The notes beneath the pieces were generated by a model, which had not been told where the DNA came from, did no database searches, and was given only the letters and a program-made list of their open reading frames with translations. A program made the position numbers and the translations under genes. Below are positions 1 to 10,469 of a DNA stretch of 64,000 nt, in pieces; position 1 is the stretch's first letter; every line of letters starts with the position of its first letter. Origin of the DNA: Pyropia haitanensis (Eukaryota; Rhodophyta; Bangiophyceae; Bangiales; Bangiaceae). The stretch spans positions 1 to 64,000 of the forward strand of contig SDUX01000020.1 in the NCBI GenBank assembly GCA_008729055.1, given 5' to 3'.

Positions 1-760
1 TCCGGCCTCCCGGCTGCCGCGCGCCAGGTGAGGCGGACCGCGACGCCCAGCGGGCTCCCGCCGCGCTCAACCACCGGCGGGAGGGGCGAGGCGGCGGCGG
101 TGGGAGAGGCGGAGGAGGGAGGTGGCCCAATCCTCCGGGCCCCCCGCCTGCGGCGACGCCAGGGGAGGCGGACCGCGACGCCCAGCGGGCTCCCGCCGTC
201 GCTCAACCACCGGCGGGAGGGGGCGAGGCGGGCGGTGGTGGAGAGGCGGAGGAGGGAGGTGGCGCCGATTCTCCGGGCCCCCCGCCTGCGGCGACGCCAG
301 GGGAGGCGGACCGCGACGCCCAGCGGGCTCCCGCCGTCGCTCAACCACCGGCGGGAGGGGGCGAGCGGGCGGTGGTGGAGAGGCGGAGGAGGGAGGTGGC
401 GCCGATTCTCCGGGCCCCCCGCCTGCGGCGACGCCAGGGGAGGCGGACCGCGACGCCCAGCGGGCTCCCGCCGTCGCTCAACCACCGGCGGAGGGGGCGA
501 GGCGGGCGGTGGTGGAGAGGCGGAGGAGGGAGGTGGCGCCGATTCTCCGGGCCCCCCGCCTGCGGCGACGCCAGGGGAGGCGGACCGCGACGCCCAGCGG
601 GCTCCCGCCGCCGCTCAACCACCGGCGGAGGGGGCGAGGCGGGCGGCGGTGGAGAGGCGGAGGAGGGAGGTGGCGCCGATTCTCCGGGCTCCCCGCCTGC
701 GGCGACGCCAGGGGAGGCGGACCGCGACGCCCAGCGGGCTCCCGCTGCCGCTGCCCCTCG
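1..760 (+). repeat. Coding tandem repeat, 138 bp (46 aa), about 5-6 copies, with small indels
   Basis: Each copy contains GAGGCGGACCGCGACGCCCA and GGCGGAGGAGGGAGGTGG. In the intact frame a unit runs from A-D-R-D-A-Q-R-A-P through G-G-G-E-A and A-E-E-G-G-G to P-A-A-T-P-G. The same repeat lies at 33366-34300. Here several copies have one-base deletions, so the repeat is read in three different frames over the first 620 bases. Confidence 0.8.
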
Positions 761-3179
761 GGCGGGAGGAGGCGATGCGGGAGGCGGTCGCGACGCGGAG
801 GAGGGAGGCGGGGCCGATCCGTCAAGTGCGCGGGGAGATGCGCCGCCCGCGGCTCGTGGTGGTGGGCGGGGGGGAGGGGACAACCAAGCGGCCTCTGCGC
901 TCGGCGGCACCTCTGCGGCGGTGGCTGGCCCGGCAGGTGCCGCTCCCGGCGGTCCTTCTCGTCCGCCCGGGCAAGCTGCGGCCGGGTCTGCGCCTCGCCG
1001 TCCGCCTGCGGCCGTGGCTGGCTCGTCAGGCGCCGCACCTGAGAGGCGCCGCCGGCCAAAGCGCAAGCGTCGTCGTCGCGCGCGGTCTTCGGATGAGATT
1101 GAGCCGAGCCGGAAGCGGGCTCAGTCAAACCAGGACGACGACGGCAGCAGCAGTGAGGGTTCGGACGACGACGTGGCCGCCGGCGCCGCAGCTGCTCCCG
1201 CTGCGCCGGCTGCTGCCGTTGCTGCTGCAGGTGCACACCCGTCGCGGGCTTCGACAGTCCCGCAGGCGCCGGCCGAACGGGTGACGAGGTCAAGCCGTCG
1301 GCCAGTCAAGCGACGACTGAGCGCGCCAACATCCAGGCGGCAGAGCAAGCGCCCTCGGCGGGCAGGCAAGGCCGACGTCATGGCGGTTCCGCCGGTTTGT
1401 GAGAGTCGTCGGGCGGCGGCTGCGGAGAATCGGCGGTCGCTTGCCGAGCAGTTGTCGGCTGAAGACGACTGGTTAATGCCCGAGTTTGCTGAGCTCCTGC
1501 CCGACGAGCACCAGAGCCGTGACTTCCTTGACCGTCAAGACTGGGCTCACATCGACCTGCTGGCAAAAGAGTACCTATTGTCGACGGCGCTTCAGTGGAT
1601 GCCGGACGACGCAATCGGGGGCGTCCTGTGCACTGGCCGTGGGGCCTTGACCACGTCGGCAGAGTCGGTCGAAACCCGTGCCGCCCACCTTGTCGTCAAG
1701 ATGGCTTGTCTGCCGCTGGCCACCCAGCTTGTCGAGCGTGGGTGGGTCATCCTCAAGGGGGCTGCTCGCGTGTCGGGAGACAGGGCTGCCGAGGACGGCG
1801 CCGTCGACGCGGCCGTGGACGCCGCCGCCGGCAACGCAGTCGACGTTGTCCTCACGAGTGCGCTCAACCGCTGGCCTGGGGAGCAGCACATGGCGGCAGT
1901 CGCCGCTCGCGAAGGGACGGATGCAGCTCAAGACCCCTCGGGCTGGTCTTATATCATCAACTGCGCCGACCCGGAAGAAGGGGCAAGCGAGACGCGCGCT
2001 GGCCAAGGGCGGCTGATGTATCGGTTGGATGCGGTCCGCAGCAGCGATGACGACCAGGAGCAGTCGGTGTTCAAGGCCAAGCTGGTGGTCGACGCGTCGC
2101 TGGCGGCGCTCTCCCACTACGTGCTCAAGGCGGTGGCTGCGGTGGAGGGCCGGCCCAAGGCGCCTGTCCAGCAGCGCGCGCCCGCGATGGGGTCGCGCAT
2201 CCTTTTGACGACCGATCAAGCCAAGCGGCAGTCCCCTCACGTCGACTTTGCCATCCTTCTCGATTCAGACGAGGACGGTCGCGACGTGGACTCGCCTGCC
2301 GTCGGCGACGGCCGCCGCGGTGGCGGGCGTGCTCAGCCTGGTCCTTCTGGCGCTGCTGCAGACGCCTCTGACGATGAGGTGCAATTTGTTTCGCACACCA
2401 CGTACAAGATGCCGCCCGCAAAGAGCTTCTTCGTCATGTCGTCTGGGGCGGACGGCTTTGTGCTTGTTGTGTGGCCAGGCAGCGTGCTGGTCGCTCGTCG
2501 GCTGGAGGAAGGGGACCAGTCCAAGCGGGTCGTTTTGCCCGAGATACTGGTCGTCCCGCCCAACTCGGCTGTCATCTTGCGCGCCGACTTGGTCCACGCC
2601 GGTGCTGGAGCCGAAGACGACCGAGTGCGGCTGTCTGGGGTGGCACCCGCCGAGATCAAGTACAAGCGCAGCGTCCGGACGCACATGTACTTGACGCATC
2701 CGGACCACACCGTCCAAGACCGCGTCTTCCTCGTCGACCCGGACGTCTTTGTGACGGACGAAGCGGCAGCGCGGCGCCAAGGCGTCGCAGATGCCGAGGC
2801 CGGTCTGGGTTCTGCCCGAATGGCCAAGCGGCCTCCTGACGAGGACAGGACGCCTTCACCCAGTTCGCGGTCGCCTCCCCGCCAAGACGACACTTCCCAT
2901 CTTCCGCGGACTGACGCGGAGCAGCCGGCCGAGGCGACGTCTCCACGGGTGCCTCCTGGGGGGGCTGCCGAACCTCCTGCGGCCCCTCCCGAGATGCTGG
3001 ATCCCAACCCACCGCCGGTTGTGGAAGAAGAAGGCAGTTCTGTGGCGCCCTCCCCGCCGCAACCTCCGACTACGTTGGAAGAGTTGCCTGAAGAAATGCC
3101 CGCCGATGAGTACAACCCGACGACACCTGACGACTATTTCTACGAAGACTTGGGCGACATGGACGGGCGGTTTGAGTAG
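1..3179 (+). CDS. ParB-like/2OG-Fe(II) dioxygenase protein, C-terminal part (unit 0 copy; 5' end outside window)
   Basis: The frame is continuous from about 625 to the TAG at 3177-3179. It encodes the end of a 46-residue Ala/Gly/Glu-rich repeat, a Lys/Arg-rich basic stretch, a dioxygenase-like domain, and an acidic Pro-rich tail ending in G-R-F-E. The domain has the expected iron ligands: H-x-D as P-H-V-D (His codon 2238-2240, Asp 2244-2246) and the distal His in L-V-H-A-G (2595-2597). A likely 2-oxoglutarate Arg lies in V-R-T-H-M-Y (2676-2678). Upstream, L-V-E-R-G-W-V-I-L fits the start of the fold. Before 625 several one-base gaps relative to unit 4 shift the frame; these may be assembly errors near a contig end or real decay. 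The ParB-like half is outside the window. This is the only copy in which the B-type dioxygenase domain is uninterrupted. Confidence 0.7.
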   Translation, partial: RPPGCRAPGEADRDAQRAPAALNHRREGRGGGGGRGGGGRWPNPPGPPPAATPGEADRDAQRAPAVAQPPAGGGEAGGGGEAEEGGGADSPGPPPAATPGEADRDAQRAPAVAQPPAGGGERAVVERRRREVAPILRAPRLRRRQGRRTATPSGLPPSLNHRRRGRGGRWWRGGGGRWRRFSGPPACGDARGGGPRRPAGSRRRSTTGGGGEAGGGGEAEEGGGADSPGSPPAATPGEADRDAQRAPAAAAPRAGGGDAGGGRDAEEGGGADPSSARGDAPPAARGGGRGGGDNQAASALGGTSAAVAGPAGAAPGGPSRPPGQAAAGSAPRRPPAAVAGSSGAAPERRRRPKRKRRRRARSSDEIEPSRKRAQSNQDDDGSSSEGSDDDVAAGAAAAPAAPAAAVAAAGAHPSRASTVPQAPAERVTRSSRRPVKRRLSAPTSRRQSKRPRRAGKADVMAVPPVCESRRAAAAENRRSLAEQLSAEDDWLMPEFAELLPDEHQSRDFLDRQDWAHIDLLAKEYLLSTALQWMPDDAIGGVLCTGRGALTTSAESVETRAAHLVVKMACLPLATQLVERGWVILKGAARVSGDRAAEDGAVDAAVDAAAGNAVDVVLTSALNRWPGEQHMAAVAAREGTDAAQDPSGWSYIINCADPEEGASETRAGQGRLMYRLDAVRSSDDDQEQSVFKAKLVVDASLAALSHYVLKAVAAVEGRPKAPVQQRAPAMGSRILLTTDQAKRQSPHVDFAILLDSDEDGRDVDSPAVGDGRRGGGRAQPGPSGAAADASDDEVQFVSHTTYKMPPAKSFFVMSSGADGFVLVVWPGSVLVARRLEEGDQSKRVVLPEILVVPPNSAVILRADLVHAGAGAEDDRVRLSGVAPAEIKYKRSVRTHMYLTHPDHTVQDRVFLVDPDVFVTDEAAARRQGVADAEAGLGSARMAKRPPDEDRTPSPSSRSPPRQDDTSHLPRTDAEQPAEATSPRVPPGGAAEPPAAPPEMLDPNPPPVVEEEGSSVAPSPPQPPTTLEELPEEMPADEYNPTTPDDYFYEDLGDMDGRFE

Positions 3180-3241
3180 ATCCATCGAGGGAGATTGCGT
3201 CTCGCTTCATCTTTGTTCTTTTTCTGGATGTGTCGAGGTCT

Positions 3242-3261
3242 CTTCCGTAGTACTACGGAAG
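3242..3261. repeat. Perfect 20-bp palindrome, B type (core GTAGTACTAC)
   Basis: CTTCCGTAGTACTACGGAAG lies 62 bases after the dioxygenase stop codon. The same palindrome stands at the same distance after the stop of the unit 4 gene (44093-44110), where it starts a long array. It is a member of the family described at 44093-45458. Confidence 0.9.
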
Positions 3262-3306
3262 TGTCATGGAATTTTCAATGAGTTCTTTTGTGTTCGCCAA
3301 GTATCC

Positions 3307-3599
3307 TAAGGTAAGAATACACGGAAGGAACGTGGGACCCCTCTCAATGAATCAATTTCGCAGTGTTTCGGAAATGACGCAACTGTAAGGAACCCCCAGA
3401 CTGCGTCGATTTCGCCGGGTGGCCCGTACGCGTCAATTTCCCCCCTACGTTCCTTCCCCCTGCGTCGCTTCCAACTCGTCTCTCATTGGCCCCCGACCTG
3501 GAAGCGACGCAACCCCCCCCAGTGCGTCAATTTCGCACCCTCTGCGTCGTTTCCCCATCGCCCCTCATTGGTCCTCGGCTGGGAAGAAACGATCCCCCT
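3307..3599 (+). mobile_element. Composite element unit 1 (A lineage), first 293 bp only
   Basis: It begins TAAGGTAAGAATACACGG and follows the left end of unit 5 (49311 onward) almost exactly, up to GATCCCCCT at 3591-3599. There the left end of unit 2 starts. It contains only leader sequence, with several copies of a TGCGTC(A/G)ATTTCG-like motif, and no gene. Confidence 0.8.
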
Positions 3600-5077
3600 G
3601 AGGTAAGAATACACGGAAGGAACGTGGGACCCCTCTCAATGAATCAATTTCGCAGTGTTTCGGAAATGACGCAACTGTAAGAAACCCCCAGACTGCGTCG
3701 ATTTCGCCGGGTGGCCCGTACGCGTCAATTTCCCCCCTACGTTCCTTCCCCCTGCGTCGCTTCCAACTCGTCTCTCATTGGCCCCCGACCTGGAAGCGAC
3801 GCAACCCCCCCCAGTGCGTCAATTTCGCACCCTCTGCGTCGTTTCCCCATCGCCCCTCATTGGTCCTCGGCTGGGAAGAAACGATCCCCCTCCAATGCGT
3901 CGATTCCGGCCCCTCCTGCGTTCTTTCCCGCCACCCTGCACCTCCTCCCCCCCTCTCCTTTCCCACATTCGAAACTGCCGCCCCCGCCCTCGGGTCTACC
4001 AACTCGCAGTCGATTTCCGCCTGCCCCCTGTCCCTCCTCCCGCCCCCACCCCTCTCCCGCGTACAAATATTCAAATCCCACCATCCCCCCTCCCCTCCCC
4101 CCTCTCCCCCGCCCCCTACTCGAGTAGGCATCTGCACTAAGTCGAGTAGCCCCCTCTCTCTGTCGCCCGTTACAAATAGCCGGTCCCCCCGCCTCACCTG
4201 CACTCTCTCTCGTGCTGCGCGTCATTTTTCCTCCCTCCCCTCGTCCCCCCTCGTTGATCCCGTCCGTGCGTGCCCCCCCCCTCCACATTATTTGTCCCTC
4301 CGGCCCCCCCACTCGATGTGCCTCAGTGTCCGTTTCGTGTTACCTCGCCCCCTCGCTCCAGCAGTCTCCCCCGTGCTGTGGGTCAAATTTCCCCCTTCCG
4401 CCCGCCCTCCCCCGTATTGATCCCCACCTTTGATTGCCCCTCCCGCCCGCGTAGCTCTGTCTCTCCCCGCCCCCCAATCCACGTCCCTCACTGTCCGTTT
4501 CGTTTTACTCCGCGCCCCCCTGCCCAGTAGTCTCCCCTGCCCTCTGGGTCAAATTTCCCCGCTCCGCCCGCCCTCCCCCGCATTGATCCCCACCTGTGAT
4601 TCCCCCTCCCGCGTACCTCGTGCTCTCCCCTCCCCCCGATCCGCGTCCCTCACTGTCCGTTACGTCTTACCCCATCGTCCAAAAATTTCGCGCCATTCCC
4701 ACCGTTCCCCCCCGACCGTTTTTTTGCCGTTACGACTGCCGACTGGGCCCGCTCCAACCCGCCCATTCATCCAACTGCCCACCCCCTAACCCGGCAGGTC
4801 CCCTGCGCGCGATCTTGCTTGCGTTCCCAGTCGTATGTAGCGTCCCCCCGCAGTGCCCTTTTTCTTTCTCTTCCCGCCGTTTCCGCCGTCTTCACCTGCC
4901 GCGCCGCCCGTCTTGCTCCCCCACGTCCCTCCCTCCCACTCCACGCCTTCCCAGGTACTGATCGCACGCCCCTCCTTTGCACTGGGGCTGGCCTGTACGC
5001 CAGTCGTCGTCTTCCTCACCCCCCCCTGCCCTCCCCTCCCCTCTCTCCCCCCCCTCCTTCTCCTACCCCCATCCAGC
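3600..5077 (+). other. A-type leader: pyrimidine-rich, gene-free
   Basis: About 1.5 kb between the unit 2 left end and its first ATG, mostly C and T on the + strand with few G runs. The first 350 bases hold repeated TGCGTC(A/G)ATTTCG-like motifs. Further on there are degenerate repeats such as TTGATCCCCACC and CACTGTCCGTTWCGTYTTAC. The long open frames here are a by-product of the skewed composition. No convincing TATA box was seen. Confidence 0.6.
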
Positions 5078-5949
5078 ATGGACGGCGCGGCGGGTCCTGC
5101 CGGCAGCCCTTCCCCGCAAACTCCAGCCCGCCCTCCTGCTGCTGCTGCTGCTGCTGCTGCGGCTGCCGTCCCTGCTGCAGCCCCTCCCGCGGCGCCCTTG
5201 CCCCCCGCCAGTTGTGCTACCGCCCCATTTGTCTCGCCCGGGCCGCCCATCGCGCCCCTCCCCGCCCCCCCCACGCTAGTACCAGCGTCTGATGCACCCC
5301 GCGTCGACGCTGGCGCCCCGCCTGCGGGGCCTGCCGGGCTGCCGCCGCGTGGGCCGGATACCGTGGCGCCCCCGCTCTGGACGGGGCTCTACGTTTGGGA
5401 GCAGGCGGCGCTGGTCATCTGCGTGCCCTGCCAGACGACCATCGAGTCGGCGGCGCAGTTCAAGAACCACCTGAGCCTGCGCACGCACAAGCAAGCCACG
5501 CGGGCCGCCTGTGGCGCCGAGGGCGGTGCGCCGCTGCCGGCAGGCTCCCAGCTGCCGGCCTACGCGGTGTCTACCGTGGCGCAGAGCCTGGCCGCCCTCA
5601 CCGCCACGGCTGAGCCGGCGCAAGCGGCTCTGCGCGAGCGCTACTCCTCGTCGCCGTGGCCGGCCTCCCCCACCGCCCCTCATCTCGGTCCCGTGCCCGG
5701 TCTGCCGGTGCACACTGGCCAGTGGGGCTGCTTTTCGTGCCGGCGGGCGGCGTCGACGGCCAAGGCGCTGACCAAGGTGCACGAAGCGCCTGCCGTCCCC
5801 GATGGCGACCTGTGCACCAACACCGCCTTTACAGACGGCCTGGCGGTGCAGTCGCTCAAGCGTGGCAACCGGTGTGCCAAGTTTCCGGTCACCACCGCGG
5901 CGGCACCGCTTGGCCCCACTGGCGCGCCCGTTACGGCACTGGCCACGGG

Positions 5950-5993
<44 letters not shown>

Positions 5994-6128
5994 GGGCTGC
6001 CACAACGACCGGGAGCAGCAGCGCGGGCACTCTCACGCATGGTGGAGGAGCAGCCCCTTCCGCGGCGATGCTGCCGCTCGACACCTTTCTCGGTGTCGCC
6101 CCTGTGGGGTTGCAGCGGAACGGCTCTG

Positions 6129-6159
<31 letters not shown>

Positions 6160-6731
6160 GGCTGTCGCCGGCAGCAGGGCTTCCCCGTCGGCGGCGGCGC
6201 GGCTCACCGTGTCGGAGAGTACCGCCGACAGTCAGTCTGGTGGGCTTCTCCAGATCTACCGTTTCAACGACTCCCTCAAGGACATGCACTGGACTGCCGT
6301 GTCTGTCATGCAGCGGTACGGCTACTTTATGCCCACGCCTGGGCCGGTCGTGTACAAGAATGACGACCTGGAGCATGGCAAGGCTCGGCTCCCCGCCCTC
6401 GGTTGGTTTTTCTTTGCGTGCCTCAAGGCCGCGGTGCTGTGGCTGTATCGTGATGCCATCGCGTACTTGCGCGGCTGCGACAACGTCATCGCGTCTCGCC
6501 TGCGCGTCGGCCAGACGGCGGGGGACATGCGCCAGCGGCCGTTCAACATCCGCATCACAGAACCGTCGCTGATCAAGTACGCCCGGGACGAGGCGGTCCT
6601 GCTTTACGTCGCGCAGGACATTGCTGGCCTCGGCCAGCTATCCGCCGCCGAGGCGCTCGAGGCCGGTTACGACGTGCCGTCGCTCAGCCCGGCTACGGTG
6701 GACGCCATTCAAGCCCTGCGTGAGGCGTACC
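5078..6731 (+). pseudogene. Recombinase-helicase gene, A type, truncated N-terminal part (unit 2)
   Basis: The ATG at 5078 is the counterpart of the full-length start at 50789. The 551 codons left match the N-terminal part of the unit 5 protein: a Pro/Ala-rich start, the C-x2-C-x12-H-x5-H finger, poly-Ala and poly-Gly runs, and the conserved block ending with A-L-R-E-A-Y. The coding sequence breaks at 6731 by the join to unit 3; the frame then runs three codons into unit 3 and stops at 6737-6739. Recombinase and helicase domains are missing, so no active enzyme is expected. Confidence 0.8.
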
Positions 6732-8390
6732 TACTATAAGAATATACACGGAGGACGTAACCCCCCCCTCTGGGACGTCAGAATCGCATGGTACGTCAGA
6801 TGACGAACCCTCGATTCCAGCCGATTTGGACGAACCCTCGTCTGGACGTCCCATTGGCCGGTACGTCCGATTCGGGCCCGAGAGGACGTACCCTCCTGAG
6901 ATGCGTCCTAGGGCGTCCCTCCCCCCTCCCCCTCCTGGACGTCAGATTCGCAGGTACGTCCTCCCAGGGGCGTGTCATTTTCGAGAGTGCCCCTGTCATT
7001 ATTTGGCGTGCACTTCCGATTCCTCCCCCTCGCCCTTCCCGCCCTCCTCGCCCCCCCCGTCTATTGCTGCGCCCCTCCTTCCCCCTCCATTTTTGTCTCC
7101 CAGGCTTCCCGCCCTTCCTTTTCCCCTCCCGCCAGTCCCTCGCCCCCACAACTCGGGATGGACCCCCACTCTCCCCCCACCCCCCCCCTTGTTTCCTATG
7201 CCCCATCCCTCGCCCCCTCCATTAATGTGCTTCCCACCTTTCCCGCGTCCCCTCCCCCCTTGCCCCTCCTCCCCCCCGTCTCCTCTTGCACCTTTCCTGT
7301 GCCCCTCGTTCCCCTCCCTCTCCTCTCAGTCTCTCGCCCTCCCCGCCCTTCCCTACCAGGCGTGTCATATTCCAGAGTGCGTCGTCCCCCAATTCGATGT
7401 GCACACCCGACCTCCCCGTCCTCCCCGCCCCCCTCCCAGTCTATTGCTGTGCCCCTCCTTCCCCCTTCCTTTGTGCCTCCCAGTCTTCCCGCCCTTCCCC
7501 TTCCCTTCCCGCCAGTGCCTCGCCCCTCAACTCGGTGTGCACCCTCGCCCCCCCCGCCCCCCCCTCCCATCCCTGTGCCCCTCCCCCTCGCCCCGTGCGT
7601 TATTGTGCCTCCCAGGCTTCCCCCCTCCGTGCCCGCTGTGCGAGTCCTCCCCCCCTCCTCCCCCCCAATTTTTCTAGGCCCCTCCTTCCCCCCCACTTAT
7701 GTTTCCTAGTCTTCCCGCCCTCCCTCGCCTCCCCTCCAGTCTTACCACCCTACCCCGCCCCCCGCCTCCCCTCCGCTTCCTTGTTGTGTTCTCCCCTTCC
7801 CCTGCATTATCAGTGTGCGTCCCGGTGTTCCCGCCCCCCTCGTCCGCTTCCCTAGTCCTATCCTCCGCCCCCCGTCCTCTCCTGTCCGTGCCCCTCCTCC
7901 CCGCCCCCTGTCTTTGAGTTCTTTCCAGTCTTCCTGCCCTCCCCCGCCCCCCCTCCCGTTTCCCCTGCTTCCTCCCCCCCTGCCCCCTGTGTTATCGTGC
8001 CTCCCAGTTTTCCCGCGCTCTCTCCCTTTTCCTATATTCCTCTGCCTCCCGCGCCTGGCGCATGCCCCCATGGCGAAACCATTCCTCCCTCGTTTCGCAG
8101 TGTCGCGTTTCCCACCCCTCCCCCCTCCTGTCCTCCTCCCCTCTCAGCAACCGGGTGCGATGCGCGGGAGAAAGAACCTTCCTCAGGATTTCAATACCGC
8201 GGGTGAGACCCCCCCCAGCCCCCCTCCCGTCGCGATATTTTTTGAGGCTCATTGACCACGTCCCGCGTCCGATGCCTGTGGCTCCCCCTCCCCCCTTCCC
8301 CCGAATGGCGCCTAAGAACACCTCCCCTCTCGGACAATCCAAATCTGGCGCACGTCCTTCCTTCCGAATCCCACTGTTTCCCCCCCCCTC

Positions 8391-8510
8391 GAGGACGTAC
8401 CCTTCTCTGGACGTCAATTTCGCGGGTACGTCCTCCGAGCCCCCCCGCTGTAAGTTCTCTTCTGGGAGGACGTACCCCTCTCTGGACGTCAATTTCGCGG
8501 GTACGTCCTC
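8391..8510. repeat. Pair of hairpins with 12-bp arms GAGGACGTACCC / GGGTACGTCCTC
   Basis: The first has arms at 8391-8402 and 8424-8435, the second at 8466-8477 and 8499-8510. Each loop contains TGGACGTCAATTTCGC. The unit 4 counterparts are at 16262-16306 and 16337-16381. The arms are perfect in all four, while single-base changes occur around them. Confidence 0.85.
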
Positions 8511-9560
8511 CTCGGTTGGATCCTCCCTTCCGAGTCTGTCGGGCGCCAATCCCGTGCGTTGCCCCCCCTCCACGTCTGGCTGGCTCCCCCTCCCCTAAAA
8601 TATTGTCCCAGAATAAACCGCGTGCCGGATGAACTCACCCCGCGGGCAGGCACGCTTCTCCGTGTCTATCCCCCTCGACCCTGTCGCCCCACCTCCCAAG
8701 GGCAACCGCGTGCGATCGCCCCCCCCCCCCCCCCGCCCTCAGCATTCACCTGCCTTGCCCGCATCTCATTTGGCACTCACTCCCCCAGCGTGCGCCCTAC
8801 CACTTTTGGGCGTCTATCGTCGACCCCGAGACGAGGGCGCAGCCGGCGGCTCGCCATGTCGTGGGTGTAGACGTCCCCCCTCAGCCAGCCCCTTTTTTTC
8901 ACACGTGCGACTGTGCTGTTCGACCCGCGGCGGGCCATCCACCCTTGCGCCGTACGATACAAACGCGTGGTGCGCAGCCCGCCCAAACACAGCGTGCCAA
9001 GTCGTGGCGGCCGACCAGGCGCCACGCGTCATTCGAGATGGACGCGGGCTCCCGCGTGGCCTGATCCACTGGTGCTCGTCCGCATCCCTGCCTGGATCTC
9101 AGCGCGATCGGCAGCCCGCTGGTGCGTCCCGGTTGCGCATTTGACGTGCAATCACTTTCTGGTACACACCCTTCCACGTAAATGGATATTGTGTCACTTA
9201 ATTTGTTGCTCGACACGCACGTCAATTACGCACTTGCTCCACGTCCGCGGCCGCTCCGTGCTCTCTCTGGGGCTGAAATGACCCGGTGAGCGTCCGTCAG
9301 GCGGCGTACACCACCCCCTTGCAATGTTCAAGTACGCTGACATAGGCGATTGTTGACAAAAAAGTACACAAAGGGTCGACAAGTACTATAATTTCATTTG
9401 GATGGTCGAATCAGTCAGTACACAGTCTCGCCTAAAGCCAAATTACGACGGTATTGTAAATCTTAGACGATTCGACACCCAAATAAGTCCAAAGGCGGGT
9501 CGAGTACTAGTCAGGCATGACGAGATTGACCTTGACGTTCCGGCATGTCTGAACCGTTCT

Positions 9561-9616
9561 CAGATCCGTAGTACTACGGAACTGGGGACGCCCAGTTCCG
9601 TAGTACTACGGATCTG
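9561..9616. repeat. 26-bp perfect inverted repeat with 4-base loop, made of two B-type palindromes
   Basis: Arms 9561-9586 and 9591-9616 are separated by GACG. Each arm itself contains the palindrome TCCGTAGTACTACGGA (9565-9580 and 9597-9612). An identical structure lies at 17435-17490 in unit 4. It is the only place where the intergenic palindrome occurs upstream of the helicase gene. Confidence 0.9.
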
Positions 9617-9847
9617 GGGAACCGCGGACTTTGCCGTCACACGGTTCGATCCGCTAGGTGACCGCCCCTTTGCGGCAGTCCACCAGGTCGATGCCCCAAT
9701 CATTTTCTTACGACGCCGCCCTCGCTGGGCCTCCCGCTGGCCTGGCGCCGGCATTGCGCCGCCGCCCCGCAGACTCAGCAATGCGCGCCTGCTGTGTTCT
9801 TTTCTCTCTTTCGCAGCCCGCGCGTTGACGCCAAAACTACCACGACG

Positions 9848-9954
9848 GTTTCAAACCGTTTGGCGCGCGTGCGTTGGCGCCAAATAGACCACGTTTGTTT
9901 CAAACCGTTTGAATTCTCCCGCGCTGTCAGCACCTGCTCACGCCTGTATAAAAG
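9848..9954 (+). promoter_or_regulatory. Putative promoter of the B-type recombinase-helicase gene (E2F-like sites and TATA box)
   Basis: TATAAAAG at 9947-9954 lies about 200 bases before the ATG at 10155. Upstream are two direct repeats GTTTCAAACCGTTTG (9848-9862 and 9897-9911). Between them are TTTGGCGCGC and the palindrome TTGGCGCCAA, which resemble the TTTSGCGC sites of E2F-type S-phase factors. Unit 4 repeats all of this at 17699-17828. Function is inferred from motifs and spacing only. Confidence 0.5.
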
Positions 9955-10154
9955 GGTCCACCCGCTCAGCCATGACCATCCCGCCATGATCGCGCTCCCC
10001 GTCACGTCCTCACCGTCGTCGCGCCCCCCGTCTTGCTCCTCGATCCGCGAGCCCTTCCCCTCCTTTGCGGACCCCGCTGACCCTTTCCGCGCTGTCCCAC
10101 CTCGTCCCTGAACCCATCTGCGGCGGCATTGCTTCTCCCCGTCGCCGCGGAGGA

Positions 10155-10373
10155 ATGGATTCCCGCTCCGCCTCTCCCGCGATCGACACAACATGGACGT
10201 CTGCGCTCGCTCCACCGGCCGTTCCGCCCATGGCACCTGCAGCGCCGCCGCCTGCTCCGCCGTCGGCTGCGGCGGTCGTGCCGGCGACCACCGAGGCGGA
10301 TTCGTCGGACGAGATCACGCCGATGGTTGGTGGCGGTGCCAGTCGTCCCTCTGCTGGTGCTGCGTCGGCTAGT

Positions 10374-10469
<96 letters not shown>

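Larger units (their letters stand above)
1..3306 (+). mobile_element. Composite element unit 0 (right-truncated piece; left part outside window)
   Basis: This piece holds the 3' part of a ParB-like/dioxygenase gene, its stop at 3177-3179, one downstream palindrome and about 45 bp more. It matches the 33.4-35.86 kb and 43.23-44.16 kb parts of unit 4 almost base for base, but lacks the retrotransposon. Homology to unit 4 ends at the CC at 3305-3306, where the left end of unit 1 begins. In unit 4 the same sequence continues as CCTTGTACTTGCC at 44161. That the two are copies of one element is seen directly; how the right part was lost is inference. Confidence 0.75.
3600..6731 (+). mobile_element. 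Composite element unit 2 (A lineage), leader plus truncated recombinase-helicase gene
   Basis: It starts GAGGTAAGAATACACGG and is nearly identical to unit 5 from 49313 to about 52442. Homology ends after GGCGTACC at 6731, where the left end of unit 3 begins; unit 5 continues there with AGGCGCACGCC. The unit is therefore cut inside its first gene. Confidence 0.8.
6732..10154 (+). other. B-type leader, 3.4 kb, gene-free (unit 3)
   Basis: It opens with repeats of GGACGT and its complement GTACGTCC. Then comes about 1.5 kb of C/T-rich sequence with degenerate internal repeats: a block around 7060-7150 recurs around 7440-7520. Two GGACGTACCC hairpins follow at 8391-8510, then less skewed sequence, a large inverted repeat at 9561-9616, and a promoter-like stretch ending in a TATA box at 9947. 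Open frames in the pyrimidine-rich part are composition artefacts. Confidence 0.6.

Noticed and set aside
3242..3261. Palindrome after the dioxygenase stop as a bacterial-type terminator
   Set aside because: No T run follows, and the same palindrome occurs many times in arrays and upstream of genes.
3300..3320. True telomere repeats at the unit joins
   Set aside because: Only single CCTAA- or CCCTA-like bits are present, never two repeats in a row. Kept only as a hypothesis in the findings.
9353..9392. TTGACA and TATAAT resembling a bacterial promoter in the B leader
   Set aside because: The boxes are 28 bases apart, no gene follows, and the window is eukaryotic.
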